Source of the DNA: JBHIYN01 sp041984235
Lineage (GTDB): Bacteria; Pseudomonadota; Gammaproteobacteria; Ga0077536
Length of the DNA: 64,000 nt
Assembly (NCBI GenBank): GCA_041984235.1
Contig: JBHIYN010000010.1
Coordinates: forward strand, 124,001 to 188,000
Direction of reading: 5' to 3'
In this document: positions 44,264 through 53,216 of the stretch, piece by piece
Layout of the letters: every line of letters starts with the position of its first letter
Numbering within the stretch: the first letter of the stretch is position 1
Notes under the pieces: model-generated
The model's database searches: none
What the model was told of the DNA's origin: nothing
What the model saw: the letters and a program-made list of their open reading frames with translations, nothing else
Position numbers and translations under genes: made by a program

Positions 44264-45295
44264 TTACAGCTCGGCGAACAACGCGTCGACCGAGAAGCCC
44301 TCGCGCTCGAGTATCTGCCGCAGGCGCTTGAGCGCCTCGATCTGGATCTGGCGCACGCGTTCGCGGGTTACGCCGATCTCGTTGCCGACCTCTTCAAGCG
44401 TTGCGATCTCGCGGCCGTCGAGGCCGAAGCGCCGCTCCACCACCGCGCGCTGCTTGTCGTTGAGCTGCGCCAGCCAGTCGTGCAGGTGTCGCTGCACGTC
44501 CTCGTCCTGCAGCAGCACCGCCGGGTCCGGGTTGTGCTCGTCGGGAATGGTATCGAGCAGTGAGCGGTCCGAGTCGCGCTCGGCGGGCACGTCGACGGAA
44601 GCGACCCGCTCATTCAGGCCGAGCATGCGTTTGACGTCGTCAATCGGGCGGTCGAGCATGTTGGCGACATCTTCGGGGCTCGGCTCGCGGTCCAGCTTCT
44701 GTGCCAGCTCACGCGCCGCGCGCAGGTAAATGTTGATCTCCTTGATGACGTGGATCGGCAGGCGGATGGTCCGCGTCTGGTTCATCAACGCGCGTTCAAT
44801 GGTCTGCCGGATCCACCAGGTGGCGTAAGTCGAGAAGCGGAAGCCGCGCTCGGGGTCGAACTTCTCGACCGCCCGAATCAGACCGAGGTTGCCTTCCTCG
44901 ATGAGATCGAGCAGCGCCAGTCCGCGATTCATGTAGCGCCGCGCGATCTTGACCACCAGGCGCAGGTTGCTTTCGATCATGCGCTTGCGCGCCGCCTCGT
45001 CGCCGCGCAACGCGCGACGCGAGTACATGACCTCTTCCTCCGCACTGAGCAACGGGGAGAAACCAATCTCGTTCAGGTACAGGCGGGTCGCGTCCATGTC
45101 GCCATCGGACACCTCGCCCGGCTGGAACTGGCGCGGTTGTTCGCTGCTGTCTTCCGCGTCCCCGTCGCTTGCCGCTTCGGCCGGCATGTCGCCGTCCTCG
45201 CTGGCGTCGAGATCGTCGTCGTCGCCGTCGGTCCCGGGCGGCGGCGTGTCCGACTTGCTGGTCGGGCCGGGGTTCTTGCTGCGAGAGCCCGTCAT
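44264..45295 (-). CDS. rpoS: RNA polymerase sigma factor RpoS
   Basis: RpoS directs the stationary-phase and general stress regulon. The 343-aa protein has an acidic N-terminal stretch (region 1.1 replacement, about 1-60), region 1.2 (DATRLYLNEIGFSPLLSAEEE), region 2 (NLRLVVKIARRYMNRGLALLDLIEEGNLGLIRAVEKFDPERGFRFSTYATWWIRQ), region 3 and the region 4 helix-turn-helix (TLEEVGNEIGVTRERVRQIQ). RpoS rather than RpoD identity rests on length and the pcm-nlpD-rpoS order. In E. coli the main rpoS promoter lies inside nlpD; that may hold here. Confidence 0.95.
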   Translation of the reverse strand: MTGSRSKNPGPTSKSDTPPPGTDGDDDDLDASEDGDMPAEAASDGDAEDSSEQPRQFQPGEVSDGDMDATRLYLNEIGFSPLLSAEEEVMYSRRALRGDEAARKRMIESNLRLVVKIARRYMNRGLALLDLIEEGNLGLIRAVEKFDPERGFRFSTYATWWIRQTIERALMNQTRTIRLPIHVIKEINIYLRAARELAQKLDREPSPEDVANMLDRPIDDVKRMLGLNERVASVDVPAERDSDRSLLDTIPDEHNPDPAVLLQDEDVQRHLHDWLAQLNDKQRAVVERRFGLDGREIATLEEVGNEIGVTRERVRQIQIEALKRLRQILEREGFSVDALFAEL

Positions 45296-45308
45296 CGAGT
45301 CAACCGCG

Positions 45309-46127
45309 TTATCGCCTGGGAAGGTATCGAAACGGGTCTACGGTCTTGCCGTTGCGGCGAATTTCGAAATGGAGCATGACGTCGCGCGAATCGGTGTCGC
45401 CCATACGGGCGATCTGCTGACCACCCCGCACGTGCTCGCCTTCGCCCACCAGGCGAGCTTCATTGTGTGCATAGGCGCTGAGGTACGTTTCGTCGTGCTT
45501 GATGATGATAAGCTCTCCGTAACCTCGCAGTCCACTTCCGCTGTAGACCACCGCGCCCCCCGCCGCCGCCTTCACCGACTGCCCGCGCGTGCCGCGAATT
45601 TCCACCCCGCGTGAGCCCGACACGGTCTGCGCGCGCGTGACCTTGCCCTCGGCCGGCCACTGCCAGGACAGCGGCCTCGCCGGCTGTGCCGGCGGCGATG
45701 GTGGCGGCGCCTGCGGCTGTACAGGCCGTGGTGCCGGCGACGCGGCCGGCGTGCGTGACGCGGTCGCGCGCGGCGCCGGCTCCGGGGCCGCCAGCCTGAG
45801 CTTCTGACCGACGACGATCAGGTCGGGATTGCGCAGCCGGTTCCAGCGCACGAGGTCACGGAAGTCGAGGCCGTAGCGCCACGCAATGCCGTGCAGGGTA
45901 TCCCCGCGCACCACCACGTGCAGTGGTGGTTCGGGAATGCGCGCCGCCGCCGCGCGCAGCGCCGGCGCGGTGCGCACCACGCCGGGCGTCGGCTCCGGCG
46001 CCACGCTCTTGCCTTCGATCGGCGCCGGCCCGCGGCCCGCGCATGCGCTCAGCAGCAGGCTGCAGAGGAATACCGCCGCGGCGGGTGGCAGCGATGCACG
46101 GCAACGGAGCAGGACCTTCGCCGACAT
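45309..46127 (-). CDS. nlpD: LysM/M23 lipoprotein NlpD (amidase activator)
   Basis: This 272-aa protein has a lipoprotein signal (lipobox LSAC near residue 29), one LysM domain (HVVVRGDTLHGIAWRYGLDF ... VGQKLRL, about 70-113) and a C-terminal M23 domain. The M23 metal ligands are degenerate: the first His/Asp set is missing in RGVEIRG, and the usual HLH reads MLH. It should therefore be an activator of AmiC-type amidases at division, as NlpD is, not a hydrolase. It lies between pcm and rpoS. Confidence 0.93.
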   Translation of the reverse strand: MSAKVLLRCRASLPPAAAVFLCSLLLSACAGRGPAPIEGKSVAPEPTPGVVRTAPALRAAAARIPEPPLHVVVRGDTLHGIAWRYGLDFRDLVRWNRLRNPDLIVVGQKLRLAAPEPAPRATASRTPAASPAPRPVQPQAPPPSPPAQPARPLSWQWPAEGKVTRAQTVSGSRGVEIRGTRGQSVKAAAGGAVVYSGSGLRGYGELIIIKHDETYLSAYAHNEARLVGEGEHVRGGQQIARMGDTDSRDVMLHFEIRRNGKTVDPFRYLPRR

Positions 46128-46139
46128 CGTGGCACGGAA

Positions 46140-46772
46140 TCAGCCGAGGCCGTCGAGCAGCGGAACGAAGCTCACGTGATCGAGAATGTGTTCCTCGATC
46201 CCGCCGCCGGTGCGCGTGAGCAGTCGAAGTTCCTGGCGGCCTGCGCGACCGACCGGGATGATCAGCCGTCCGCCGGGTGCGAGCTGTTCGAGCAGTGCCT
46301 CGGGAACACCGACCGGCGCCGCCGCCACCAGGATGGCATCGAACGGCGCCTGGTCCGGCCAGCCGAGAAACCCGTCACCGTGACGGACGCGCACGTTGCG
46401 GATGCCGAGCTCGTGCAGGCGTGAGCGCAGCTTGTTGGCGAGCGCCGCGATGCGCTCGATACTGAACACGCGATCGGCGAGCTGCGCCAGTACCGCGCTC
46501 TGGTAACCGCAGCCCGCACCGACCTCCAGCACGCGGTCGAGGCGGCCGCTGTCAGCCAGCGCCTGGGTCATCGCCGCCACGATGTAGGGCTGCGAGATGG
46601 TCTGCCCGAACCCGATCGGCAAGGCGGTGTTCTCGTAGGCGCGACTGGCCAGGGCTTCGTCCACGAACAGGTGGCGCGGCGTGGTGCGGATGATCTCGAG
46701 CACCTGCTCGTTGCTGATCCCCATCCCGCGCAGGCGATCGGCGAGGCGGTTGCGCGCCCGCTGTGAGGTCAT
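46140..46772 (-). CDS. pcm: Protein-L-isoaspartate(D-aspartate) O-methyltransferase
   Basis: Pcm methylates isoaspartyl residues to start their repair. The ATG at 46772 gives 210 aa, matching the E. coli length (208) and N-terminus; a longer frame reaches 46856 but adds a low-complexity Arg/Pro head. Motifs include IGFGQTISQPYIVAAMT, VLEVGAGCGYQSAVLAQ and DAILVAAAPVGVPEALLEQL. It heads pcm-nlpD-rpoS. The surE gene that usually precedes it is replaced by argF. Confidence 0.94.
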   Translation of the reverse strand: MTSQRARNRLADRLRGMGISNEQVLEIIRTTPRHLFVDEALASRAYENTALPIGFGQTISQPYIVAAMTQALADSGRLDRVLEVGAGCGYQSAVLAQLADRVFSIERIAALANKLRSRLHELGIRNVRVRHGDGFLGWPDQAPFDAILVAAAPVGVPEALLEQLAPGGRLIIPVGRAGRQELRLLTRTGGGIEEHILDHVSFVPLLDGLG

Positions 46773-46865
46773 GCCGATGCCGCGCGGATCAGCCACGCCG
46801 GCACTCCCGCGCGGCGCGCGGCGCGGTGGCCGCGCGGCGGGGGCGTGGTAACGCACCGTACGCTT

Positions 46866-47765
46866 TCACCGGCCCCCGCTGAGCAGGAATTCGAGCAGCG
46901 CCTTCTGTGCGTGCAGGCGGTTGCCCGCTTCGTCCCACACCACGCTGTCGGGGTGATCGATGACCTCCGCGGCGACTTCCTCGCCACGGTGCGCCGGCAG
47001 GCAGTGCATGAACAGGGCGTCGGGTGCGGCGAGCGCCATCAACGCGGCGTCGACCTGGAAGCCGGCGAAAGCCTGCCGCCGTTTCACGGCCTCCTCCTCC
47101 TGGCCCATGCTGGCCCACACGTCGGTGACCAGCAGGTCGGCGCCGCGCGCCGCCGCACGCGGGTCGTGACCGAGCGAGACCCGGGCGCTGTCGCACGCCG
47201 GCGGTTCGTAGCCCGGCGGACAGGCGACGTTGAGGTGGAAGTCCATCAGGTCGGCGGCATTGATGTAGGAATTGCACATGTTGTTGCCGTCGCCGATCCA
47301 GGCCACGGTGCGTCCGCGAATGTCACCGCGATGCTCGTAGTAGGTCATCAGGTCGGCCAGTACCTGGCACGGATGCAGGTCGTTGGTGAGACCGTTGATC
47401 ACCGGCACGCGTGAGTGGCGCGCGAAACATTCGACCACCGCGTGCTCGTAGGTCCGGATCATGATGGCATCGGCCATTTCCGAAAGCACCTTGGCGGTGT
47501 CCTCGGCCGGCTCGCCGCGACCGATCTGCGACTCCCGCGTCGACAGGAAAATGGCGTTGCCGCCGCCCTCGGCCATCGCGGCCTCGAACGAGACGCGCGT
47601 GCGGGTCGAGGACTTCTCGAAGATCATGGCCAGCGTGCGCCGCTCGAAGATCGCCGGGCGATAGCCGCGCGCTCGCCAGCGCTTGAGCTCGACCGCGCGC
47701 TCCAGCAGGGCCAGGACTTCGTCGCGGTCGAGGTCCTTCAGGGACAGAAAGTGGCGAGGATTCAC
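46866..47765 (-). CDS. argF: Ornithine carbamoyltransferase
   Basis: OTCase makes citrulline from ornithine and carbamoyl phosphate. The 299-aa protein has the carbamoyl-phosphate motif SSTRTRVSFE, the ornithine loop (around SMGQEEEA) and the HCLPAHRGEEV motif. It follows argD by ten bases. With argD it represents two steps of arginine synthesis; the other arg genes are elsewhere. Confidence 0.96.
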   Translation of the reverse strand: MNPRHFLSLKDLDRDEVLALLERAVELKRWRARGYRPAIFERRTLAMIFEKSSTRTRVSFEAAMAEGGGNAIFLSTRESQIGRGEPAEDTAKVLSEMADAIMIRTYEHAVVECFARHSRVPVINGLTNDLHPCQVLADLMTYYEHRGDIRGRTVAWIGDGNNMCNSYINAADLMDFHLNVACPPGYEPPACDSARVSLGHDPRAAARGADLLVTDVWASMGQEEEAVKRRQAFAGFQVDAALMALAAPDALFMHCLPAHRGEEVAAEVIDHPDSVVWDEAGNRLHAQKALLEFLLSGGR

Positions 47766-47775
47766 CGCGGCCGCT

Positions 47776-48966
47776 TCACGTCGCAGTGCCGAGGAAGGCT
47801 TCGATCAGCGCGCTGACCTTCTCTACCACGGCGTCGGCCTCGGCATCCTCCAGGATCAGCGGTGGCAGCAGGCGCACCACGCGTTCCGCGGTCACGTTCA
47901 GCAACAGGCCGTCGGCCAGCGCATTGCCGACCAGCTCCGCGCACGGCCGGTCGAGCGTGATGCCGAGCATGAGGCCACGGCCACGAATGTCGCGCACCGC
48001 ACGGTTGCCGCCCAGCCGCGCGCGGAAGCCGTCGAGCATGCGCGCACCCAGCTCGGCGGCGCGCGCGACCAGCCCGTCGCGCTCGATGACCTCGATCACG
48101 GCCAGCGCGGCACGTGCCGCCAGCGGGTTACCGCCGAAGGTCGAGCCGTGCGTCCCCGCGGTGAGAACTCCGGCAGCCGCGCCGCGTGCCAGGCAGGCAC
48201 CGATCGGGACACCGTTGCCGAGCGCCTTGGCCAGGGTGATGACGTCGGGCACCACGGCGTCGTGCTGAAAACCGAACCAGCGCCCGGTGCGGCCCATGCC
48301 GGTCTGTACCTCGTCGGCCATCAGCAGCAGGCCGCGCTCGTCGCACAGCCGGCGCAGCGCCTCGAGGTAGCGCGCCTGCGGGATCGCGATGCCGCCCTCG
48401 CCCTGCACGGGCTCGACCAGCAGGGCCACCACGTCGGCACGCGCGGCGGCGTTGCCGACCGCGTCGACGTCGTCGAAGGGCACGTGCACGAAGCCCTCGA
48501 CCAGCGGCTCGAAGCCGGCATGCACCTTGGGATTGCCGGTCGCACTGAGTGTCGCCATGGTGCGTCCGTGAAAGCTGCTGTTCATCACGATCACGGCCGG
48601 GCGTGCGATGCCGCGTTCGTGCCCGTACTTGCGCGCGATCTTGAGCGCGGCCTCGTTGGCCTCGGCGCCGGAGTTGCAGAAGAAAGCGCGTTCCATGCCG
48701 GAAAGCTCGGCGAGCTTCTCGGCCAGCCGCTCCTGCAGGCCGATACGGTACAGGTTGGAGGTGTGCAGCAGGGTCCCGGCCTGGTCGGCAATCGCGTCGC
48801 GTACGTGCGGGTGCGCGTGGCCGAGCCCGCACACGGCGATGCCGCTCAGCGCATCGAGGTACTCGCGGTCGTTCTCGTCGTAGAGATAGGGTCCGCGGCC
48901 GCGCACGAAGCTGACGTCGAGGCGACCGTAGTTACTCATCAATGCCGGGCTGGGACCTGCGCTCAT
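47776..48966 (-). CDS. argD: Acetylornithine aminotransferase
   Basis: ArgD is a PLP enzyme that interconverts N-acetylglutamate semialdehyde and acetylornithine, and often also succinyl-diaminopimelate. The 396-aa protein has FCNSGAEANEAALKIAR, the MADEVQTGMGRTG segment with PLP-binding Asp and the Schiff-base lysine in ITLAKALGNGVP. An in-frame ATG at 48939 (MSNYGRLDV) is an alternative start close to the conserved N-terminus. It is cotranscribed with argF and divergent from the hydantoinase-B gene. Confidence 0.95.
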   Translation of the reverse strand: MSAGPSPALMSNYGRLDVSFVRGRGPYLYDENDREYLDALSGIAVCGLGHAHPHVRDAIADQAGTLLHTSNLYRIGLQERLAEKLAELSGMERAFFCNSGAEANEAALKIARKYGHERGIARPAVIVMNSSFHGRTMATLSATGNPKVHAGFEPLVEGFVHVPFDDVDAVGNAAARADVVALLVEPVQGEGGIAIPQARYLEALRRLCDERGLLLMADEVQTGMGRTGRWFGFQHDAVVPDVITLAKALGNGVPIGACLARGAAAGVLTAGTHGSTFGGNPLAARAALAVIEVIERDGLVARAAELGARMLDGFRARLGGNRAVRDIRGRGLMLGITLDRPCAELVGNALADGLLLNVTAERVVRLLPPLILEDAEADAVVEKVSALIEAFLGTAT

Positions 48967-49180
48967 TGCCGCACCTCAGACTGTAAAAGCAGGACCGCGC
49001 CGCGACGGCCGTCGTCGCTGCACGCTCACGGGAGTCGGGTTCCGATGCGGCGCCTGTGTGCCGGGCAGACTTCCCCCGAAACTGCCGCGCGCCACCTGAA
49101 CAGGCGCGGCATTGTCCGCAACGGTGCCGTATTATGCAACACTGCATCGCGGAAAAATCCAATGGAAACGGAGAGATAAG

Positions 49181-50704
49181 TTGAATTCGGTGGAATTGAG
49201 CCTGGTCGTCAACCGGCTCGGGGCAATCTGCCGCGAAATGGGTGCGACCCTGCGTCGCGCCGCCTTCTCGCCGAACATCAAGGATCGCCTCGACTTCTCC
49301 TGCGCGGTATTCGACGCCAGCGGCGAGCTCGCGGCCCAGGCCGCGCACATTCCCGTTCATCTCGGCAGCATGGCCTACGCCATGCGCGACGTGGTGCGCC
49401 GTATCGCGTGGCGCGCCGACGACATGGTCATCCTCAACGATCCCTATCTCGGCGGCACCCACCTGCCGGACGTCACCGTCATTGCGCCGCTGTTCCTCGA
49501 CGGCGCGCTGACCGGCTTCTGCGCCAACCGCGCGCACCACGCCGACATCGGCTGCGAACGGCCGGGCTCCATGCCGTTGTCGCGTACGCTCGGCGAGGAA
49601 GGGCTGGTGATCAGCCCGCGCTACCTGCGCCGCGGCGGGCGCGAGGACGCGGAGACCGCCGCCCTGCTCGCCACCGGCCTGCGCAACCCGGCCGACACGC
49701 TGGGCGACTTCGCCGCCCAGGTCAGCGCCAACCGCACCGGCCTGGAGCGGCTCGACGCGATGGCGCAGCGGCGCGGCCGCGACGGCTTCCTGGCCGCGAT
49801 GGAAGCGGTCAATGCTTATGCCGAGACGCTCGCACGGCGCACCATCGGCGACCTGCCCGACGGTGTCTACCACGCCTCCGAATGCATGGACGGCGACGGC
49901 CTCAGCGCGCGCGAGGTGCCCATTACCGTGGCGATCACGATCGACGGCACCCGGGCGCGCGTCGACTTCACCGGCACGGCCGCGGCGGTAGCCGGCAACA
50001 TCAACTGCCCGCTGTCGGTCACCGCGGCGGCGGTGTACTACGTCTTCTACGCGCTGATGCCGGAAGACACGCCGCCCTGCGCCGGCTCGCTGCGACCGAT
50101 CGACATCCAAGCGCCGCCCGGCTGCCTGCTCAACGCGCGGGCGCCGGCGGCGGTCGCCGCGGGCAACGTGGAAACCAGCCAGCGCGTCGTCGAAGTGCTG
50201 CTGCGGGCACTCGCCGAAGCGGCGCCCGGGCGCGTCGCCGCGGCCGCCCAGGGCACCATGAACAACGTCGCCATGGGCGGCGCGAACTGGGACTACTACG
50301 AGACCATCGGCGGCGGCACCGGCGCACACGCCGGCGGGCCCGGACTCGACGCGGTGCACTCGCACATGACCAATACGCTCAATACCCCGGTCGAAGTCCT
50401 GGAGATGAGCTACCCGCTGCGCGTGCGCCGCTACGCGGTGCGGCGTGGCTCGGGCGGCAGCGGTCGGCAGCGCGGCGGCGACGGCATCGTGCGCGAGTAC
50501 GAGTTCCTGGCGCCCGCCCAGGTCACCGTGCTCAGCGAGCGGCGCGCTGCCGGCGCACCGGGAACGGCCGGCGGCGGGGCCGGCGCCGCGGGCGAGAACC
50601 GCATCAACGGCGTCGTGCTGCCGGCCAAGTTCGAGCGCGACGTCGCCGCCGGAGACGTGCTCACCATCGCCACGCCGGGCGGCGGCGGCTGGGACGGTGG
50701 CTAG
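49181..50704 (+). CDS. Hydantoinase B/oxoprolinase-family protein
   Basis: This protein matches the HyuB subunit of N-methylhydantoinases, acetone carboxylases and 5-oxoprolinases: VELSLVVNRLGAICREMGATLRRAAFSPNIKDRLDFSCAVFD, NDPYLGGTHLPDVTVI, RAHHADIGCERPGSMP, the C-terminal GGGGWD end. The best start is TTG 49181 with a GGAG box seven bases upstream, giving 507 aa. HyuB normally works with an ATP-dependent HyuA subunit, which is not next to it or elsewhere in the window. The substrate is unknown. Confidence 0.85.
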   Translation: MNSVELSLVVNRLGAICREMGATLRRAAFSPNIKDRLDFSCAVFDASGELAAQAAHIPVHLGSMAYAMRDVVRRIAWRADDMVILNDPYLGGTHLPDVTVIAPLFLDGALTGFCANRAHHADIGCERPGSMPLSRTLGEEGLVISPRYLRRGGREDAETAALLATGLRNPADTLGDFAAQVSANRTGLERLDAMAQRRGRDGFLAAMEAVNAYAETLARRTIGDLPDGVYHASECMDGDGLSAREVPITVAITIDGTRARVDFTGTAAAVAGNINCPLSVTAAAVYYVFYALMPEDTPPCAGSLRPIDIQAPPGCLLNARAPAAVAAGNVETSQRVVEVLLRALAEAAPGRVAAAAQGTMNNVAMGGANWDYYETIGGGTGAHAGGPGLDAVHSHMTNTLNTPVEVLEMSYPLRVRRYAVRRGSGGSGRQRGGDGIVREYEFLAPAQVTVLSERRAAGAPGTAGGGAGAAGENRINGVVLPAKFERDVAAGDVLTIATPGGGGWDGG

Positions 50705-50762
50705 CGGGCGCGACATCCATTTCCCCAGTCCGCGACACGTTTTATCCCGCCCTGAGGCAGCC

Positions 50763-50768
50763 TAAAAT
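50763..50768 (+). promoter_or_regulatory. Candidate -10 box for grxD
   Basis: TAAAAT at 50763-50768 lies 45 bases upstream of the grxD ATG, in a local A/T-richer patch; TTTATC at 50741-50746 is a weak -35 at 16 bases. The element is plausible but not strong. Confidence 0.4.
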
Positions 50769-50813
50769 AGGCGCAAACCGCGCAGCCGCGGACCCGTACA
50801 GCGAGGATCCCCC

Positions 50814-51128
50814 ATGGACGCCATCGAACGCATTCGCAACATCGTCGAAACCAACCCCATCGTCATCTTCATGAAAGGCACGCCGCAGTTCCCCCAGTGC
50901 GGCTTCTCCATGCGCACGGTCGAGGCGCTGAAGGCGTGCGGCGCCGACTTCCATCACGTCGACGTCATCGCCGAGCCCGAGTTTCGTCAGAACCTGCCGG
51001 CCTTCTCGGAGTGGCCGACCTTCCCCCAGGTCTTCATCGGCGGCGAGCTGATCGGCGGCTGCGACATCGTGCTCGGCATGTACCAGAGCGGCGAGCTGCA
51101 GCAGATGATCGAGCAGGCCGTGGCCTGA
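50814..51128 (+). CDS. grxD: Monothiol glutaredoxin (Grx4 type)
   Basis: GrxD binds or transfers Fe-S clusters, often with BolA partners. The 104-aa protein has the CGFS active site in TPQFPQCGFSMRTVEAL, the WPTFPQVFIGGELIGGCDI loop and a GELQQMIEQA end. A GAGGA Shine-Dalgarno precedes ATG 50814. It converges on dnaQ with a three-base gap. Confidence 0.96.
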   Translation: MDAIERIRNIVETNPIVIFMKGTPQFPQCGFSMRTVEALKACGADFHHVDVIAEPEFRQNLPAFSEWPTFPQVFIGGELIGGCDIVLGMYQSGELQQMIEQAVA

Positions 51129-51131
51129 GCG

Positions 51132-51842
51132 TCACGCGCGCCCGCTGCGCCACACGCAGGCGCCGTCGCTGGCACGCTCGATGCGCTCCAGCGCACGCTC
51201 GTGGGCGGCGAGCTCCGCCGCGGTAGGCGCCACCACGCGCACCTCGCGGCGCTGCGCCGTGGCGCCGCTGCTGGCCGCGGCGGCGGCACTGCGCACCTGC
51301 GCCGCGTCCAGCTCCAGCGCCGCCTGCCCGCCGGTCATCGCGAGATAGACCTCGGCCAGCAGCTCGGCGTCGAGCAGCGCGCCGTGCAGCTCGCGGTGCG
51401 CATTGTCGATCTCGTAACGGCGACACAGTGCGTCCAGCGAGTTGCGCTGCCCCGGGTGCATGTCGCGCGCGAGCTTGAGGGTGTCGAACACCGTGCAGTA
51501 ATCGGCGATACGGCCCCAGGCCTCGCCGATCAGTGCCAGCTCGGCATCGAGAAAGCCGACATCGAACGGCGCGTTGTGAATGATCAGCTCCGCGCCCTGC
51601 ACGAACTCGACGAACTCGGCGGCAATCTCGCGGAACTCCGGCTTGTCGCGCAGATCGGCCAGCGTGATGCCATGCACCTCGGCCGCGCCGGCATCGACCT
51701 CGCGCTGCGGATTGACGTAACGGTGGAAGTGACGCCGGGTCAGCCGGCGGTTGACGATCTCGACGCAGCCGACCTCGATGATGCGATGGCCCTGCGCGGG
51801 CTCCAGGCCGGTGGTCTCGGTGTCGAGCACGATTTGTCGCAT
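51132..51842 (-). CDS. dnaQ: DNA polymerase III epsilon subunit (proofreading exonuclease)
   Basis: DnaQ is the 3'-5' exonuclease of the replicative core. The ATG at 51842 gives 236 aa. DEDDh residues are in LDTETTGLEP, HNAPFDVGFLDAE and HGALLDAELLAEVY. A flexible linker leads to a C-terminal segment that would bind the polymerase alpha subunit. It follows rnhA by ten bases, on the same strand; in E. coli rnhA and dnaQ are divergent. Confidence 0.95.
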   Translation of the reverse strand: MRQIVLDTETTGLEPAQGHRIIEVGCVEIVNRRLTRRHFHRYVNPQREVDAGAAEVHGITLADLRDKPEFREIAAEFVEFVQGAELIIHNAPFDVGFLDAELALIGEAWGRIADYCTVFDTLKLARDMHPGQRNSLDALCRRYEIDNAHRELHGALLDAELLAEVYLAMTGGQAALELDAAQVRSAAAAASSGATAQRREVRVVAPTAAELAAHERALERIERASDGACVWRSGRA

Positions 51843-51852
51843 CAGTCTCTCC

Positions 51853-52317
51853 TCACTTCGCGCGTTCTTCGAGCAGCGCGTCGATGGCTTCGTTCGCCAG
51901 CTGGTCGGCGAGCTCGTTGCCGGCATCGCCGGTATGGCCGCGCACCCATGACCAGTGCACGTCGTGACGCGCGGTGAGCGCGTCGAGGCGCTGCCACAGG
52001 TCGACGTTCTTGACCGGCTTGCGCGCGGCGGTCTTCCAGCCGCGACGCTTCCAGCCCGGCAGCCATTCGGTGATGCCGTGCATGACGTACTGCGAGTCGG
52101 TGATGATGGCGACCCGGGTCGGCCGCTTCAATGCCGCCAGCGCCTCGATCGCGGCAGTCAGTTCCATGCGGTTGTTGGTGGTCGCCGGCTCCGCACCCTT
52201 CAGGCGCCGTTCGTGATCGCCCCAGCTCAGCCACACACCCCAGCCACCCGGCCCGGGATTGCCGCGGCAGGCGCCGTCGGTATAGGCGGTCACCGTGCGC
52301 TGGTCGACCTCAGCCAT
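51853..52317 (-). CDS. rnhA: Ribonuclease HI
   Basis: RNase HI cuts the RNA strand of RNA-DNA hybrids. From ATG 52317 (MAEVDQRTVTAYTDGACRGNPGPGGWG) the protein is 154 aa, almost the E. coli length; ATG 52332 would add five residues. Active-site carboxylates are in YTDGAC, NNRMELTAAIEAL, ITDSQYV and HTGDAGNELAD. The start overlaps the end of the YafS-like gene, so the two are probably coupled. Confidence 0.96.
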   Translation of the reverse strand: MAEVDQRTVTAYTDGACRGNPGPGGWGVWLSWGDHERRLKGAEPATTNNRMELTAAIEALAALKRPTRVAIITDSQYVMHGITEWLPGWKRRGWKTAARKPVKNVDLWQRLDALTARHDVHWSWVRGHTGDAGNELADQLANEAIDALLEERAK

Positions 52318-53101
52318 CGCAACCCGCTCCATGCGCGCCGCGGCTGCGCGCGGAAGGCTCGGCGACGCTGCCGGCGAGCACGCGGCGTCGCTGGCGCCAG
52401 GTCGCCTTCAGCGGCGTGACGCCTTCGACGCGTTTCTTGCCGACCACGACGCAGACGTTGGCCAGCGCCGGCCAGCAATAGGCGCCGAGCTTTTCGAGAA
52501 AGGCCAGCCGCCGGTTGAGCCGCGGTCGCGCCAGCGGCGGTCGGTAGCCCGCGCGCGCCACCTGCACGATGTCGAAGCCGAGCAGCTGCAGCCAGTCCTT
52601 GACCCTGGCGGCGGTAATCAGGTGGGCGTTCCAGGGCGCACGCCCCTGCCAGCGGCGCAGCAGCGCGCAGGAACCGAACGCGCTGACCGGGTTGAACGCG
52701 ATGATCACGATATGGCCTTCGCCGATCAGCACCCGCTCGGCCTCGCGCAGCACGCGGCGCGGGTCGTCGGCGAACTCGAGCACGTGGGGCAGCACCAGCA
52801 CGTCGATGGTGCCCGCGGCGAGCGGCACGGCATCCTCGGTGCACAGCACGTCCGCCTGCCGGTCCGTGCGTGCACCGAGCTCCACGCGTACGTGGTGCGA
52901 GATGCGACTGCTGGCGACGAGATCCTCCTCGTGATGACAGCCGAGCTGCACGATGTGGTAGCCGAACAGGTCGGGCAGGATGTTGCCCAGGATGTGACGC
53001 TCGTACTCCGCCAGCAGGCTGCCGGGCTCCTGCCTGAACCACTCGGCCAGCGCCGCGGTCGTCGACACGTCGTGCGGTGAGGAGGCGGTTCTCAGCCCCA
53101 T
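52310..53101 (-). CDS. YafS-like SAM-dependent methyltransferase
   Basis: The ATG at 53101 gives 263 aa with a class I methyltransferase core of the Methyltransf_11 type: YHIVQLGCHHEEDLV (motif I region) and TIDVLVLPHVLEFADDPRRVLREAERVLIGEGHIVIIAFNP. Motif I lacks the usual GxGxG, as in E. coli YafS. It lies between mltD (divergent) and rnhA, the same neighbourhood as yafS. The substrate is unknown. The frame continues upstream over mltD but is a shadow there. Confidence 0.85.
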   Translation of the reverse strand: MGLRTASSPHDVSTTAALAEWFRQEPGSLLAEYERHILGNILPDLFGYHIVQLGCHHEEDLVASSRISHHVRVELGARTDRQADVLCTEDAVPLAAGTIDVLVLPHVLEFADDPRRVLREAERVLIGEGHIVIIAFNPVSAFGSCALLRRWQGRAPWNAHLITAARVKDWLQLLGFDIVQVARAGYRPPLARPRLNRRLAFLEKLGAYCWPALANVCVVVGKKRVEGVTPLKATWRQRRRVLAGSVAEPSARSRGAHGAGCDG

Positions 53102-53180
53102 CGGTGGCGGCGTTGTCGGGCGGCGTGCTTCACTGGCGCGCAAGCTTGTCATGCGCGCGCCGCCTGCGCAACGCGGCGCC

Positions 53181-53209
53181 TTGACGCTATCCGGCGGGGT
53201 TCCTAGCAT
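53181..53209 (+). promoter_or_regulatory. Promoter abutting the mltD start
   Basis: TTGACG (53181-53186) and TAGCAT (53204-53209) are 17 bases apart. The -10 box ends seven bases before the mltD ATG at 53217, so the predicted mRNA has no leader. The sequence from the -10 box to the ATG (CCTAGCATACCCGCCATGT) closely matches the one before the DUF3108 gene at 13085. Confidence 0.6.
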
Positions 53210-53216
53210 ACCCGCC

